Assembly (NCBI GenBank): GCA_020026075.1
Contig: JAHHQZ010000018.1
Span: 1 to 34,036 of the forward strand
Source: Actinobacillus sp.
GTDB taxonomy: Bacteria; Pseudomonadota; Gammaproteobacteria; Enterobacterales; Pasteurellaceae
Length of the DNA: 34,036 nt
Direction of reading: 5' to 3'
The position numbers and the translations under genes are program-made. Of this stretch, positions 14,546 through 22,618 are shown one piece after another (the stretch's first letter is position 1; every line of letters begins with the position of its first letter). Below the pieces are notes generated by a model. It searched no databases. It was given only the letters and a program-made list of their open reading frames with translations, and was not told the DNA's origin.

Positions 14546-15304
14546 TTATCCTTTTAATTCTTTCTGCGTTGTTTGTTGGGTGAATGTATCGTAGCCAGCC
14601 TGCAAAGCTTGCCAATCTGTTGGGGAAAAATGAATGCCCATTCGAGCCACTTCTTTATGAAACGAGCGAGCCAAGCGTTCCAAATTCCCCTGTTTCCAGC
14701 TATCGCCCAGTGCTATTGCACATTTATCAAAATCAATTAAGAACACTTTTTCTTGTGGCGTTCCCTGCCCTTGCAACAAAATATTATGGGCGTTGAGATC
14801 CGTATGATTCACTTGAGCGGCGTGCAGCTTTGCGATCAGCTCGCCAATGGCAAGCCAGCTCGTTTCTGGCAAGGATTGCCGTTGCAAAATGGCGGTTAAA
14901 TCCTGTGCGTTGGCAATGCGTTCTGTGAGTAAATCCGCTTGGTAGAAAAGCCCACGTTTCACCACACGTGCGGCAATGGGTTTCGGCACGGCGATCCCTT
15001 GTGTGTGCAAGCTTGCCAGCAAGCGAAACTCAGCAAAACTGCGTGCGTTGCGCTCCCCTTGCCATAAAAAATAATCAGGGTTCACTTTGCCCACCAAACC
15101 GCCACGATAATAATGACGCAAGGCGCTATCCACGCCCCACCAATCGTTGGAACGCAGAAACCACGTGGTGCCACGCCCTTTGGCGCTGCCCGCCACACGA
15201 TCCTTTGCCTGCCAAAAAGTTGCGTCAAAAAGGTTGGGTAGATCCGCTGGGTTCACTGCATCATCGGCGAGATAAAATGTTGTTAAATGTTGCTGTTGAT
15301 ACAT
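14546..15304 (-). CDS. kdkA: 3-deoxy-D-manno-octulosonic acid (Kdo) kinase
   Basis: A 252-residue inner-membrane-associated kinase that phosphorylates O-4 of the single Kdo on lipid IV-A, a step known from Haemophilus-type LPS. The fold is RIO/protein-kinase-like: GGLVGKVNPDYFLW and a nucleotide-binding lysine region in the N-lobe, the catalytic loop NHTDLNAHNILL (Asp as base), and LIDFDKC as the metal-binding DFD motif. Length is near that of H. influenzae KdkA (241). It starts just downstream of the polA terminator repeat and precedes dnaE by three bases. With waaF at 27605-28648 it shows an inner-core LPS of this type. Confidence 0.94.
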   Translation of the reverse strand: MYQQQHLTTFYLADDAVNPADLPNLFDATFWQAKDRVAGSAKGRGTTWFLRSNDWWGVDSALRHYYRGGLVGKVNPDYFLWQGERNARSFAEFRLLASLHTQGIAVPKPIAARVVKRGLFYQADLLTERIANAQDLTAILQRQSLPETSWLAIGELIAKLHAAQVNHTDLNAHNILLQGQGTPQEKVFLIDFDKCAIALGDSWKQGNLERLARSFHKEVARMGIHFSPTDWQALQAGYDTFTQQTTQKELKG

Positions 15305-15317
15305 AATTTTTAAAAAT

Positions 15318-15355
15318 ATTCCGACCTAAGCAAGGTCGGAATTTTTGTGAAAATT
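15318..15355 (-). terminator. Repeat-derived hairpin terminator after polA
   Basis: Two motif arms lie back to back: ATTCCGACCT (15318-15327), loop AAGCA, AGGTCGGAAT (15333-15342). This gives a perfect 10-bp stem, followed on the minus strand by ATTTTTAAAA. It sits directly after the polA stop and before kdkA, so it probably ends the polA transcript. Here the arms diverge, while in most other copies they converge. Confidence 0.7.
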
Positions 15356-18175
15356 TTAGTGCGCTTGTTCCCAGTTGTCGCCCACGCCCACATCAACGAT
15401 CAGTGGAACATCAAGGCTCACCGCACTTTCCATTAGGCGTTTAATTTCCGCTTGCCATTTGTCCACGCACTCGGCTTTCACTTCAAACACCAGCTCATCG
15501 TGTACTTGCATAATCATTGCGATACTGTCATCGCCTGCAATGATCTTCGTAATAGCGAGCATTGCACGTTTGATAATATCCGCCGCCGAGCCTTGCATTG
15601 GTGCGTTGATCGCCAAACGCTCCGCCGCTTTACGGCGCACTTGATGGCTTGTGTCAATGTCTGGCAAATGTAAACGGCGACCGAACAGAGTTTGCACATA
15701 GCCCAAATGGCGTGCGTCCGCTGGCGTGTTTTGCATAAAACGGCGCACACTTGGGTAACGGTCAAAATAGCGATTGATGTAATTTTGCGCATCGCCCACA
15801 CTAATGTTGAGCTGTTTCGCCAGCCCAAAGGCACTCATTCCGTAAATCAAACCAAAGTTGATGGCTTTCGCATTACGGCGTTCGTTTGCCCCTACGCTGT
15901 CTAGCGGTAAACCAAAAATTTCCGCTGCGGTAGCTTTGTGAATATCTTCGCCACGTTTGAATGCGTCAAGCAAACGTTGATCTTGGGATAAATGCGCCAT
16001 TAGGCGTAGCTCAATTTGCGAGTAGTCCGCCGCCATAATTTTGTAGCCTTCACGAGCAATAAAACTACGGCGAATACGGCGACCTTCTTCCGTGCGCACA
16101 GGAATGTTTTGCAAGTTCGGCTCACTCGATGACAAGCGCCCTGTGGTCGTCGCCGCTTGGTTGTAAGTGGTATGCACACGCCCTGCGTGATCCACGATTT
16201 GCGGTAGTTTGTCCGTGTAAGTGGATTTCAATTTGCTTAGCGTGCGATGACGCATAATAATGCTTGGCAATTCGTGGGTGAGTGCTAATTCTTCCAGCAC
16301 TTCTTCATTGGTAGACGGCTTGCCTGATGGCGTTTTTTTCAACACTGGCAATTTGAGTTTTTCAAACAGCACTTCTTGCAACACTTTTGGCGAGGTTAAA
16401 CTGAATTGTTCACCAGCGATGGCGTAAGCTTGCTGTTCAAGGCTTACCAGTTCCGCTGCCATTTGCGCCGTTTCGTTGGCTAAAAAGTCACTGTCGATTA
16501 AAACGCCATTACGCTCCATTTGTAACAACACTGGCATTAACGGCAATTCCAATTCATCATACAACGCCCACAATGGCGCAATGGCACGCACTGCTGGGGT
16601 TAGCAATAACGCCAGTTGTAAAATGATGTCTACTTGCTCGCCTGCAAATGCGGTAGCTTGTTCTAGCGTGATTTGATCAAAGGTCAGCTGTTTTTTGCCC
16701 TTGCCTGCGATGTCTTTGTAGTCCGTTGGCGTGAAAGATAGATAACGCTGGGAAAGCGCCTCTAAGCTGTGCTTACCTGTGCTGTCAAAAGCGTATGCCT
16801 CCAACATTGTGTCAAACGCCATTCCTTGCAGGCTGATTTGCTCGTGCGCCAAAATGTGTGCATCGTATTTCAGATCCAAGCCGATCTTGGTAGGTTTTTC
16901 GCTTTCTAATAAGGGTTTTAAAATGGCGATAGCCTCATTAAACGGCACTTGTTCGCCAGCTGATAACACATCGTGGCGCAACGGTACGTAAACCACTTCA
17001 CCCACAGGCGATGCCATTGCCAGCCCCACAAGGCGAGCGTTGGTGTAATCCGTGCCTGTCGTAAAGGTTTTCAATGCAAAACATTCCATTCCACGCAATT
17101 TGTCACAAAACGCTTGCAAGTCCTGCACGTTCAACAGGCAACGATAGTTTTCAGGTTTTGGCGTGTATGTTTTGCTGATGGAAAGATCTTGGGCTAGGTC
17201 GGAATTTTCGTCTGTTTTTTGTTCATTTTGTTCCGCCACAGGCGTGTCGTCTGCCGTTTCTGTGGAAACAATCGGGTTGATTTGCTTTTGTGCTGCGCTT
17301 AGCCAACGATGGAAATCGTAACGCTCACAGTCTTCGGCAAATGCAGTGAAATTCGGTGCGGTAAAATGTAAATCCGCCAAATCCACGTCCAAAGCGACAT
17401 CGGTTTTAATCGTGGCTAATTGCTGGGAAAGCTGGGCGTTTTCTTTTTCTTCAATAAGATTTTTCACCGTGCTTTTGGCTCCACGCACACCGTGTTCAGC
17501 GAACACTGGCTCCACAGCGTCCAAATGCTGATAAATGGTTTCAATATTACCAATGTAATTTAGCAACGGTTTCGCTTTGGCAGGGCCAATGCCTTTCACA
17601 CCCGGAATGTTATCGGATTTATCGCCACACAAGGCTAAATAATCAATGATCAAATGTGGCGGAACGCCGTATTTTTCTATGACACCTGCACTATCCAACA
17701 GGCTATCTTGCATTGTGTTGATGAGCATTACACGCTCATTCACAAGCTGTGCCATATCTTTATCGCCGGTGCTAATCACCACATTACGCCCTGCAAGGCT
17801 CGCTTGTTTTGCAAGGGTGCCGATAACATCATCCGCCTCTACGCCTTCAACCACTAACAGTGGCATTCCGAGATCTTGAATCATTTTATGTAACGGCGCA
17901 ATTTGGCTACGCAAGTCGTCAGGCATTGTCGGACGATGCGATTTGTAATGCTCAAACAGCTCATCACGGAAGGTTTTCCCTTTGGCATCAAACACCACAG
18001 CAAAAGCACTCGGCTGCACTTTGTCAATTAAACTTTTTAACATCGTCAACACGCCATAAATCGCCCCAGTCGGCTCGCCAGCCTCGTTCGTCAAAGGGGG
18101 AAAAGCGAAAAATGCACGGTATAAATAAGAAGAGCCGTCCACAAGGACGACAGGATTTGTGGGTAAAGTTGCCAT
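15356..18175 (-). CDS. polA: DNA polymerase I, proofreading domain apparently inactive
   Basis: A 939-residue Pol I for Okazaki fragment processing and repair. The 5' nuclease domain (1-300) keeps VVFDAKGKTFRDE, GVEADDVIGTLA and STGDKDMAQLV. The polymerase domain keeps motif A ADYSQIELRLMAH, the O-helix RRNAKAINFGLIYG and motif C QVHDELVFEV. The 3'-5' exonuclease domain (about 360-560) is folded but lacks catalytic residues: E. coli D355xE357 aligns to KxF (FALKTFTTGTD, residues 365-375) and Y497...D501 to F...Q (FAGEQVD), while the D424 equivalent remains (LKYDAHIL). A 30-residue acidic, Thr/Gln-rich linker (about 304-335) precedes it and contains a copy of the dispersed DNA motif. Start at 18175 gives MATLPTNPVVLVDGSSYLYR, as in homologues. 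Confidence 0.97.
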   Translation of the reverse strand: MATLPTNPVVLVDGSSYLYRAFFAFPPLTNEAGEPTGAIYGVLTMLKSLIDKVQPSAFAVVFDAKGKTFRDELFEHYKSHRPTMPDDLRSQIAPLHKMIQDLGMPLLVVEGVEADDVIGTLAKQASLAGRNVVISTGDKDMAQLVNERVMLINTMQDSLLDSAGVIEKYGVPPHLIIDYLALCGDKSDNIPGVKGIGPAKAKPLLNYIGNIETIYQHLDAVEPVFAEHGVRGAKSTVKNLIEEKENAQLSQQLATIKTDVALDVDLADLHFTAPNFTAFAEDCERYDFHRWLSAAQKQINPIVSTETADDTPVAEQNEQKTDENSDLAQDLSISKTYTPKPENYRCLLNVQDLQAFCDKLRGMECFALKTFTTGTDYTNARLVGLAMASPVGEVVYVPLRHDVLSAGEQVPFNEAIAILKPLLESEKPTKIGLDLKYDAHILAHEQISLQGMAFDTMLEAYAFDSTGKHSLEALSQRYLSFTPTDYKDIAGKGKKQLTFDQITLEQATAFAGEQVDIILQLALLLTPAVRAIAPLWALYDELELPLMPVLLQMERNGVLIDSDFLANETAQMAAELVSLEQQAYAIAGEQFSLTSPKVLQEVLFEKLKLPVLKKTPSGKPSTNEEVLEELALTHELPSIIMRHRTLSKLKSTYTDKLPQIVDHAGRVHTTYNQAATTTGRLSSSEPNLQNIPVRTEEGRRIRRSFIAREGYKIMAADYSQIELRLMAHLSQDQRLLDAFKRGEDIHKATAAEIFGLPLDSVGANERRNAKAINFGLIYGMSAFGLAKQLNISVGDAQNYINRYFDRYPSVRRFMQNTPADARHLGYVQTLFGRRLHLPDIDTSHQVRRKAAERLAINAPMQGSAADIIKRAMLAITKIIAGDDSIAMIMQVHDELVFEVKAECVDKWQAEIKRLMESAVSLDVPLIVDVGVGDNWEQAH
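15422..15430 (-). other. Canonical Hin-type DNA uptake core, single exact copy
   Basis: AAGTGCGGT on the minus strand, inside polA near its 3' end. It is the only exact match I found by eye to the Haemophilus-type uptake core. Such genomes normally carry roughly one per 1-2 kb, so it may be chance here. Position is good to within a base or two. Confidence 0.4.
17193..17210 (+). repeat. Intragenic motif copy in the polA linker
   Basis: GCTAGGTCGGAATTTTCG matches the TCGGAAT arm variant of the intergenic repeats at 5961, 15333 and 29211. It encodes DENSDLA in the poorly conserved linker between the 5' nuclease and exonuclease domains, a site that can tolerate insertions. Confidence 0.6.
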
Positions 18176-18205
18176 AGTCTTTCTCAAAGGGTAAAAATTG
18201 CAGTG

Positions 18206-18211
18206 ATTATA
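18206..18211 (-). promoter_or_regulatory. Possible -10 box of polA
   Basis: A consensus TATAAT lies on the minus strand 30 bases upstream of the polA start codon. No -35 at normal spacing is convincing, so only the -10 is proposed. Confidence 0.35.
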
Positions 18212-18252
18212 ACGGAAATCCACAGGCAAAAAAATTCAACGGTGAAAAAAGC

Positions 18253-18286
18253 AAAAAGCAAATCGCGATAACACAATTTGCTTTTT
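18253..18286 (-). terminator. Terminator of siaQM
   Basis: AAAAAGCAAAT and ATTTGCTTTTT arms surround a 12-base loop, 24 bases after the siaQM stop. On the minus strand it ends in GCTTTTTGC and then more T. It separates siaQM from polA. Confidence 0.75.
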
Positions 18287-18309
18287 ATATTACGAAACGA
18301 TTTAACTCA

Positions 18310-20178
18310 TCACCCCAGCAATAAATTTGGTACGAAAGTGATAATTTCTGGGAAGATGGTGATTAGCACCAGTGTACCGAAAATTGGTACCAAGAATGGT
18401 AGTACGCCTTTGGTTACGGTACTAACAGGCATATTACCCACCCTTGCCACAACAAAGAGTGCCATTCCCATTGGCGGCGTTAAAATTCCTACCATCATAT
18501 TTAAGGTTGTCATCACGCCGAAGAATACAAGGTCGATACCAAAGTGTATTGCAATAGGAATTAACATTGGCAATACCAAGAATTGCAAAGCGAGGGCGTC
18601 AATGAACATTCCCAAGAATAACAACAAGGCGTTAATCATAATCAACACCATAATTTTGGTGTCGGCGATGGAAATGAACAGCTCCGCAATGCGCATAGCC
18701 ACACGTTCACGAGCGATCATATCGCCAAAGAACGTTACTGCCATTACCATTAACACGGTAACCCCAGTGATTGAAATGGTTTCCACGCAGCCTTTAAACA
18801 GCATTTGCCAAGTCAATTCTTTGTACACGAACATTCCGATGAAAATGGCGTAAGTCGCTGCGATAACTGCCGCTTCTGTTGGCGTAAACACACCTGAGAA
18901 AATTCCGCCAATGATTAAAATCGGCGTGAGCAACGCCCAAATGGCCTTTTTAAAGGCGGCACAGCGTTCTTGTAAACTGGCTTTTGGCGAGCAAGGATAA
19001 TTACGTTTTTTCGCAATGTAGTAGTTCATCACCATTAGTGCGATGGTCAATAACACACCTGGCACAAAGCCTGCCACAAAAAGCTTAGCGATAGACTCAT
19101 TGGCAATAACGCCGTAAATAATCATCGCAATACTCGGTGGTACCAATGGCCCAATGATGCACGATGCCGCCGTAATACCACCACTGATTTCATCGTCATA
19201 GCCTGCATCACGCATTGCTTTAATTTCAAGCTGACCTAAACCACCTGCATCAGCCAACGCAGAGCCTGACATTCCAGAGAAAATTAAGCTAGCACCAATA
19301 TTCACATTACCCATACCGCCACGATAATGTCCGAGCAGAGCTTTTGCGAAATCAAAAATCCGCATAGTAATTCCGCCCGTATTCATCAAAATCCCTGTTA
19401 GGATAAAGAACGGCACGGAAAGCAATGGGAAACTATTCAAACTATCGGTTAATTTACTGGATGCCGCATACACAATCGACCAGCGTGTCATCGCAAAATA
19501 AAGCACCGTTGCAATAAACAACGCCCAGCCCACAGGCGTGCCAAGAAACATAATCACCAGCCACACCAGCAGCACCACATACACCGCCTCGTGACCTAAG
19601 CGGAAATATTTATACAAACGCAAAGCTTTGTACCATTGCGGTTCAAATAACAAAATTCCCAGCAAAATTCCAGCGAACACAATATACGTCCACGCAGGCA
19701 AAAGGGTTTTACCGTCCTTGTAATTTTCAGACTGCGCTTGCAAAAAACGCACAAACATCAACACAGAAATCACAGGGAGCGGTAAATACATCCATTTACG
19801 ATGAATACCAAGAGAAACAATTTGATCATTCGCCACGGTGGCGGAAGAGAAGAAGGTATGCTGACCTAAATAGAAAAACAAGAAAATACAAAGGAAGATA
19901 ATCAACTGAACAAAGCTATTCACCACAGGTTTGGCTTTGTCTGGTAGCAGGTTCGTTACAAAGTCAATGTACACGTGCTGTTGCTGGCGTATCGCCATAC
20001 TAATGCCCAACAGCGCCACCACCACGAATAAATACAGCGACAGCTCCGTACTCCACACAAAAGGTGCATTAAACACCTGCCGTGAAATAATCTGCGCCAA
20101 CATAATCGCAAAAATCGCTAGGAACAACGTGCCGCCTAGCCATTCCTCAATCTTATTAAATTTATTTAAGAACTTCAT
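18310..20178 (-). CDS. siaT: Sialic acid TRAP transporter, fused small and large permease SiaQM (SiaT)
   Basis: A 622-residue Na+-coupled TRAP permease for N-acetylneuraminate, with the DctQ-type small subunit (about 1-165, four TM helices, start KFLNKFNKIEEWLGG) fused through a linker helix to the DctM-type large subunit (about 195-622). The M part carries GMSGSALADAGGLGQLE and PPSIAMIIYGV, typical of the family. Fusion and length match H. influenzae SiaT. I chose the ATG at 20176-20178 because AAAGGGG lies just upstream and homologues begin MKF. Oddly, siaP, the periplasmic binding protein gene normally upstream, is absent: the gene faces nanE directly across 235 bases. nanM is also absent downstream. 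Confidence 0.95.
   Translation of the reverse strand: MKFLNKFNKIEEWLGGTLFLAIFAIMLAQIISRQVFNAPFVWSTELSLYLFVVVALLGISMAIRQQQHVYIDFVTNLLPDKAKPVVNSFVQLIIFLCIFLFFYLGQHTFFSSATVANDQIVSLGIHRKWMYLPLPVISVLMFVRFLQAQSENYKDGKTLLPAWTYIVFAGILLGILLFEPQWYKALRLYKYFRLGHEAVYVVLLVWLVIMFLGTPVGWALFIATVLYFAMTRWSIVYAASSKLTDSLNSFPLLSVPFFILTGILMNTGGITMRIFDFAKALLGHYRGGMGNVNIGASLIFSGMSGSALADAGGLGQLEIKAMRDAGYDDEISGGITAASCIIGPLVPPSIAMIIYGVIANESIAKLFVAGFVPGVLLTIALMVMNYYIAKKRNYPCSPKASLQERCAAFKKAIWALLTPILIIGGIFSGVFTPTEAAVIAATYAIFIGMFVYKELTWQMLFKGCVETISITGVTVLMVMAVTFFGDMIARERVAMRIAELFISIADTKIMVLIMINALLLFLGMFIDALALQFLVLPMLIPIAIHFGIDLVFFGVMTTLNMMVGILTPPMGMALFVVARVGNMPVSTVTKGVLPFLVPIFGTLVLITIFPEIITFVPNLLLG
19661..19675 (-). repeat. 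Core motif match inside siaQM
   Basis: CGCTGGAATTTTGC on the minus strand matches the core and first AT tract of the dispersed motif. It encodes AGILL in a membrane helix. It is short and could be chance. Confidence 0.25.
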
Positions 20179-20245
20179 AAAAGCCCCTTTCATCAAGGTT
20201 TAACGTTAGCCACTACAACAATGAGCGTTCGTAGTTTCAGCGGAT

Positions 20246-20273
20246 ATGATACAAAATCAAATTGCCCTGTAAA
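20246..20273 (-). promoter_or_regulatory. Promoter of siaQM
   Basis: On the minus strand TTTACA (-35, 20268-20273) and TATCAT (-10, 20246-20251) are 16 bases apart. The leader to the start codon is about 60 bases. A CRP-like site lies upstream at 20300-20315, centred roughly 68 bases before the expected transcript start. Confidence 0.6.
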
Positions 20274-20299
20274 GCCTATTATGAAGTTTTTCTCCAAAA

Positions 20300-20315
20300 T
20301 GTGATATAGATCTAA
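20300..20315 (+). promoter_or_regulatory. Probable CRP site between siaQM and nanE
   Basis: TGTGATATAGATCTAA: one perfect TGTGA half-site, six-base spacer and a weaker second half (TCTAA against TCACA). In H. influenzae the divergent nan/sia intergenic region is controlled jointly by CRP and SiaR. The SiaR operator should lie close by, but I cannot point to it with confidence. Confidence 0.5.
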
Positions 20316-20413
20316 ATTTTAAATTTTTTTTCTTGTGTTTTGGTAAAAGCCGAGTAAGCTATTGTGCAAATTTTATGACCCTATCCAACAAATTATCAGC
20401 AAAGGAACCTCCA

Positions 20414-21109
20414 ATGGCAACCACACAAAAACGTACAAAAGATGATATTCTCGCCCAAATTAAACACGGCTTAATCGCATCCTGTCAGCCAGTGGACGAT
20501 GGTCCAATGGATCACCCGCAAATTGTCGCCGCAATGGCAAAAGCCTGCGTAGCTGGCGGTGCGGCAGGTTTACGCATTGAAGGCATCGACAACCTAAAAG
20601 CCGTTCGCCCAGAAGTTAGCTTTCCTATCATCGGCATCGTCAAACGTGACTTAATCGACAGCCCAGTGCGCATCACGCCGTTTGCGATCGACATTGAAGA
20701 TTTAGCCAACGCTGGTGCGGACATCATCGCCGTTGACGGCACCAACCGCCCACGCCCTGAAAGCATTCAAAGTGCCGTAGAAAAAATTCACGCAATGGGC
20801 TGTTTAGCAATGGCCGACTGCTCAAACTTAGAAGAGGCCCTCTACTGCCACCAATTAGGTTTCGACATCGTGGGCAGCACAATGTCTGGCTACACTGGTG
20901 GCGATGTACCAGAAGAACCTGACTTCGCCCTTGTGGAAGCAATGCATAAAGCTGGCTGCGTGGTAATGGCAGAAGGGCGTTTCAACACCCCAGCCCTTGC
21001 CCAGCAAGCCATTGAAAAAGGGGCGTACGCCGTGACCGTTGGCTCTGCGCTCACTCGCTTAGAACACATCGTAAGCTGGTTTGCCGATGCCATTCGTGCC
21101 GCTAAATAA
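20414..21109 (+). CDS. nanE: N-acetylmannosamine-6-phosphate 2-epimerase
   Basis: A 231-residue TIM-barrel enzyme that converts ManNAc-6-P to GlcNAc-6-P. Visible family motifs are GLIASCQPVDDGPMDHP at the N-terminus, GAAGLRIEGIDN, PIIGIVKRDL with the lysine used in catalysis, IIAVDGTNRPRP, MADCSNLEEA and the phosphate-binding VMAEGRFNTP and VTVGSALTR. Start at 20414 has AAAGGA upstream and fits homologues; the frame extends upstream but that part is not conserved-looking. First gene of the sialic acid catabolic operon, divergent from siaQM. Confidence 0.96.
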   Translation: MATTQKRTKDDILAQIKHGLIASCQPVDDGPMDHPQIVAAMAKACVAGGAAGLRIEGIDNLKAVRPEVSFPIIGIVKRDLIDSPVRITPFAIDIEDLANAGADIIAVDGTNRPRPESIQSAVEKIHAMGCLAMADCSNLEEALYCHQLGFDIVGSTMSGYTGGDVPEEPDFALVEAMHKAGCVVMAEGRFNTPALAQQAIEKGAYAVTVGSALTRLEHIVSWFADAIRAAK

Positions 21110-21117
21110 ATTTTAAC

Positions 21118-21160
21118 TAGGCTGGAATTTTGCAAAATTTTTTGAAATATTCCGGCCTAC
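21118..21160. repeat. Intergenic palindromic repeat between nanE and nanK
   Basis: TAGGCTGGAAT and ATTCCGGCCTA arms flank TTTGCAAAATTTTTTGAA. It fills most of the 66-base gap inside the nan operon. A hairpin here could reduce read-through or stabilise the upstream nanE mRNA. Confidence 0.85.
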
Positions 21161-21175
21161 CCAAAAGGACATTCT

Positions 21176-22075
21176 ATGCGTTGCTTAGCCATTGACATTG
21201 GTGGCACCAAAATTGCCACCGCCATCGTTGAACACAACACGCTCACCGAGCGCCGCCAAATTGCCACTCCAACCGTCGACAGCACACCACGCTCACAAAC
21301 GGCACAACGCCACGCAATGCAAACCGCACTGGCGAACATCGTGCAACATTACGCTGGGCAATTTGACGCTGTGGCAGTGGCTTCCACAGGCATTATTGAT
21401 AACGGCGTATTAACGGCATTAAACCCCAAAAATCTCGGCGGCTTGGCGGATTTCCCTTTGCTGGATGCAATCAAAGCCCATACCGACAAACCAGTGGGGC
21501 TACTCAATGACGTGCAGGCGGCGGTTTGTGCCGAGTACGCCTTAGAACAAGACGTGCAAAATTACGCCTTTATCACCGTTTCCACAGGCGTGGGCGGCGG
21601 TTTAATTTTAAACGGCGAATTGCACACTGGCACGCACGGCATCGCTGGGCATATCGGGCATAGCTTGGCGGATCCCAACGGCACAATGTGTGGTTGCGGT
21701 CGTCGTGGCTGCGTGGAGGCGGTAGCCTCAGGACGTGCCATTGAGCGTGAGGCCCAGCAATGGGAGAACCCTTGCGAGCCAAAAGTCGTGTTTGAACGCT
21801 TTCGTCAAGGGGATGCACAAGCCACAGCCCTTGTGGAAAAAAGTGCTAGCGCCATTGCCCAACTCGTAGCGGATTTAGTCATCAGCCTTGATGTACAAAA
21901 AGTAGTCATCGGCGGTAGCGTGGGGCTCGCGCAGGGCTACATTCCCCTAGTAGAAAGCTTGCTCGCCCAAATGCCCACCATTTACCAATGCCCAATCAAA
22001 GGCGCTCACTGGGGTGGCGATGCAGGCTTAATCGGTGCCGCATTTTGGCTTGAACAGCAACTAAACCAGCAATAA
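21176..22075 (+). CDS. nanK: N-acetylmannosamine kinase (ROK family)
   Basis: A 299-residue ROK-family sugar kinase that phosphorylates ManNAc to ManNAc-6-P with ATP. The N-terminal phosphate motif AIDIGGTKIATAIVE, the catalytic-Asp segment GLLNDVQAAVCAEY, the ATP motif STGVGGGLILNGEL and the zinc-binding GHIGHS...CGCGRRGCVE block are present in order. The second ATP region is KVVIGGSVGLAQGY. AAAAGGA lies upstream of the ATG. Second in the nan operon, 13 bases before nanQ. Confidence 0.96.
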   Translation: MRCLAIDIGGTKIATAIVEHNTLTERRQIATPTVDSTPRSQTAQRHAMQTALANIVQHYAGQFDAVAVASTGIIDNGVLTALNPKNLGGLADFPLLDAIKAHTDKPVGLLNDVQAAVCAEYALEQDVQNYAFITVSTGVGGGLILNGELHTGTHGIAGHIGHSLADPNGTMCGCGRRGCVEAVASGRAIEREAQQWENPCEPKVVFERFRQGDAQATALVEKSASAIAQLVADLVISLDVQKVVIGGSVGLAQGYIPLVESLLAQMPTIYQCPIKGAHWGGDAGLIGAAFWLEQQLNQQ

Positions 22076-22088
22076 GAAGGAACAAAAA

Positions 22089-22610
22089 ATGATTTTCAGC
22101 GACTTAACCAATCCCACTTTTACGAAAAATATTCCAGCCCCCCTTGCAAACATTTTATTAAAGGTTTGCGAAAAACTTGCAGCGCAACCCTTAGCGGAAC
22201 TGGCGCTCGGCAAACACGATATTACAGAAGATAGCTTTATCGTTGTGGCGGAGCCAACCCTCGCAGCCGCCAGTAGCAAGCAATTTGAAATTCACCGCAA
22301 ATACATCGACATTCACATTATGCTCGCAGGGGAAGAATGGATCGACTACGCCGTACAAAACGCCAACTTAGCGGACTATGCGCCTTATCACGAGGCAGAC
22401 GACTACCAAATTACCCTTGACCAATTACCTGACACCGTCAACGTCAGCCGCTTAAAATTAAGCCCGCAACAATTCGCCGTGTTCTTCCCAAACGAAGCTC
22501 ACAAACCTTGTTGTAGCGAAAGTGAAACCAGCGCAACACCAACGGTGAAAAAAGTGGTGGTTAAAATTCCTGTTTATTTATTAAACGAGCCATTAAGCCA
22601 ATTTAAATAG
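22089..22610 (+). CDS. nanQ: YhcH/YjgK/YiaL family protein, sialic acid anomerase NanQ
   Basis: A 173-residue cupin-like protein of the YhcH family. E. coli NanQ speeds the alpha-beta anomerisation of sialic acids released from hosts. Family marks are LAAASSKQFEIHRKYIDIHIML (the HRKYIDIH metal-site segment), GEEWIDYA and the late FAVFFPNEAHKPCC. GAAGGA precedes the ATG. It sits between nanK and siaR; in H. influenzae, as I recall, no such gene separates them. A short match to the dispersed DNA motif occurs at 22121-22138. Confidence 0.9.
   Translation: MIFSDLTNPTFTKNIPAPLANILLKVCEKLAAQPLAELALGKHDITEDSFIVVAEPTLAAASSKQFEIHRKYIDIHIMLAGEEWIDYAVQNANLADYAPYHEADDYQITLDQLPDTVNVSRLKLSPQQFAVFFPNEAHKPCCSESETSATPTVKKVVVKIPVYLLNEPLSQFK
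22121..22138 (-). repeat. Core motif match inside nanQ
   Basis: GGCTGGAATATTTTTCG on the minus strand corresponds to one arm of the dispersed motif. It encodes TKNIPA near the N-terminus, a weakly conserved part of the protein. Confidence 0.35.
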
Positions 22611-22618
22611 GGGGGAGT

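Noticed and set aside
20333..20413. A remnant of siaP in the siaQM-nanE gap
   Set aside because: The gap holds promoter elements and a CRP-like site; no frame resembles a signal peptide or TRAP binding protein.
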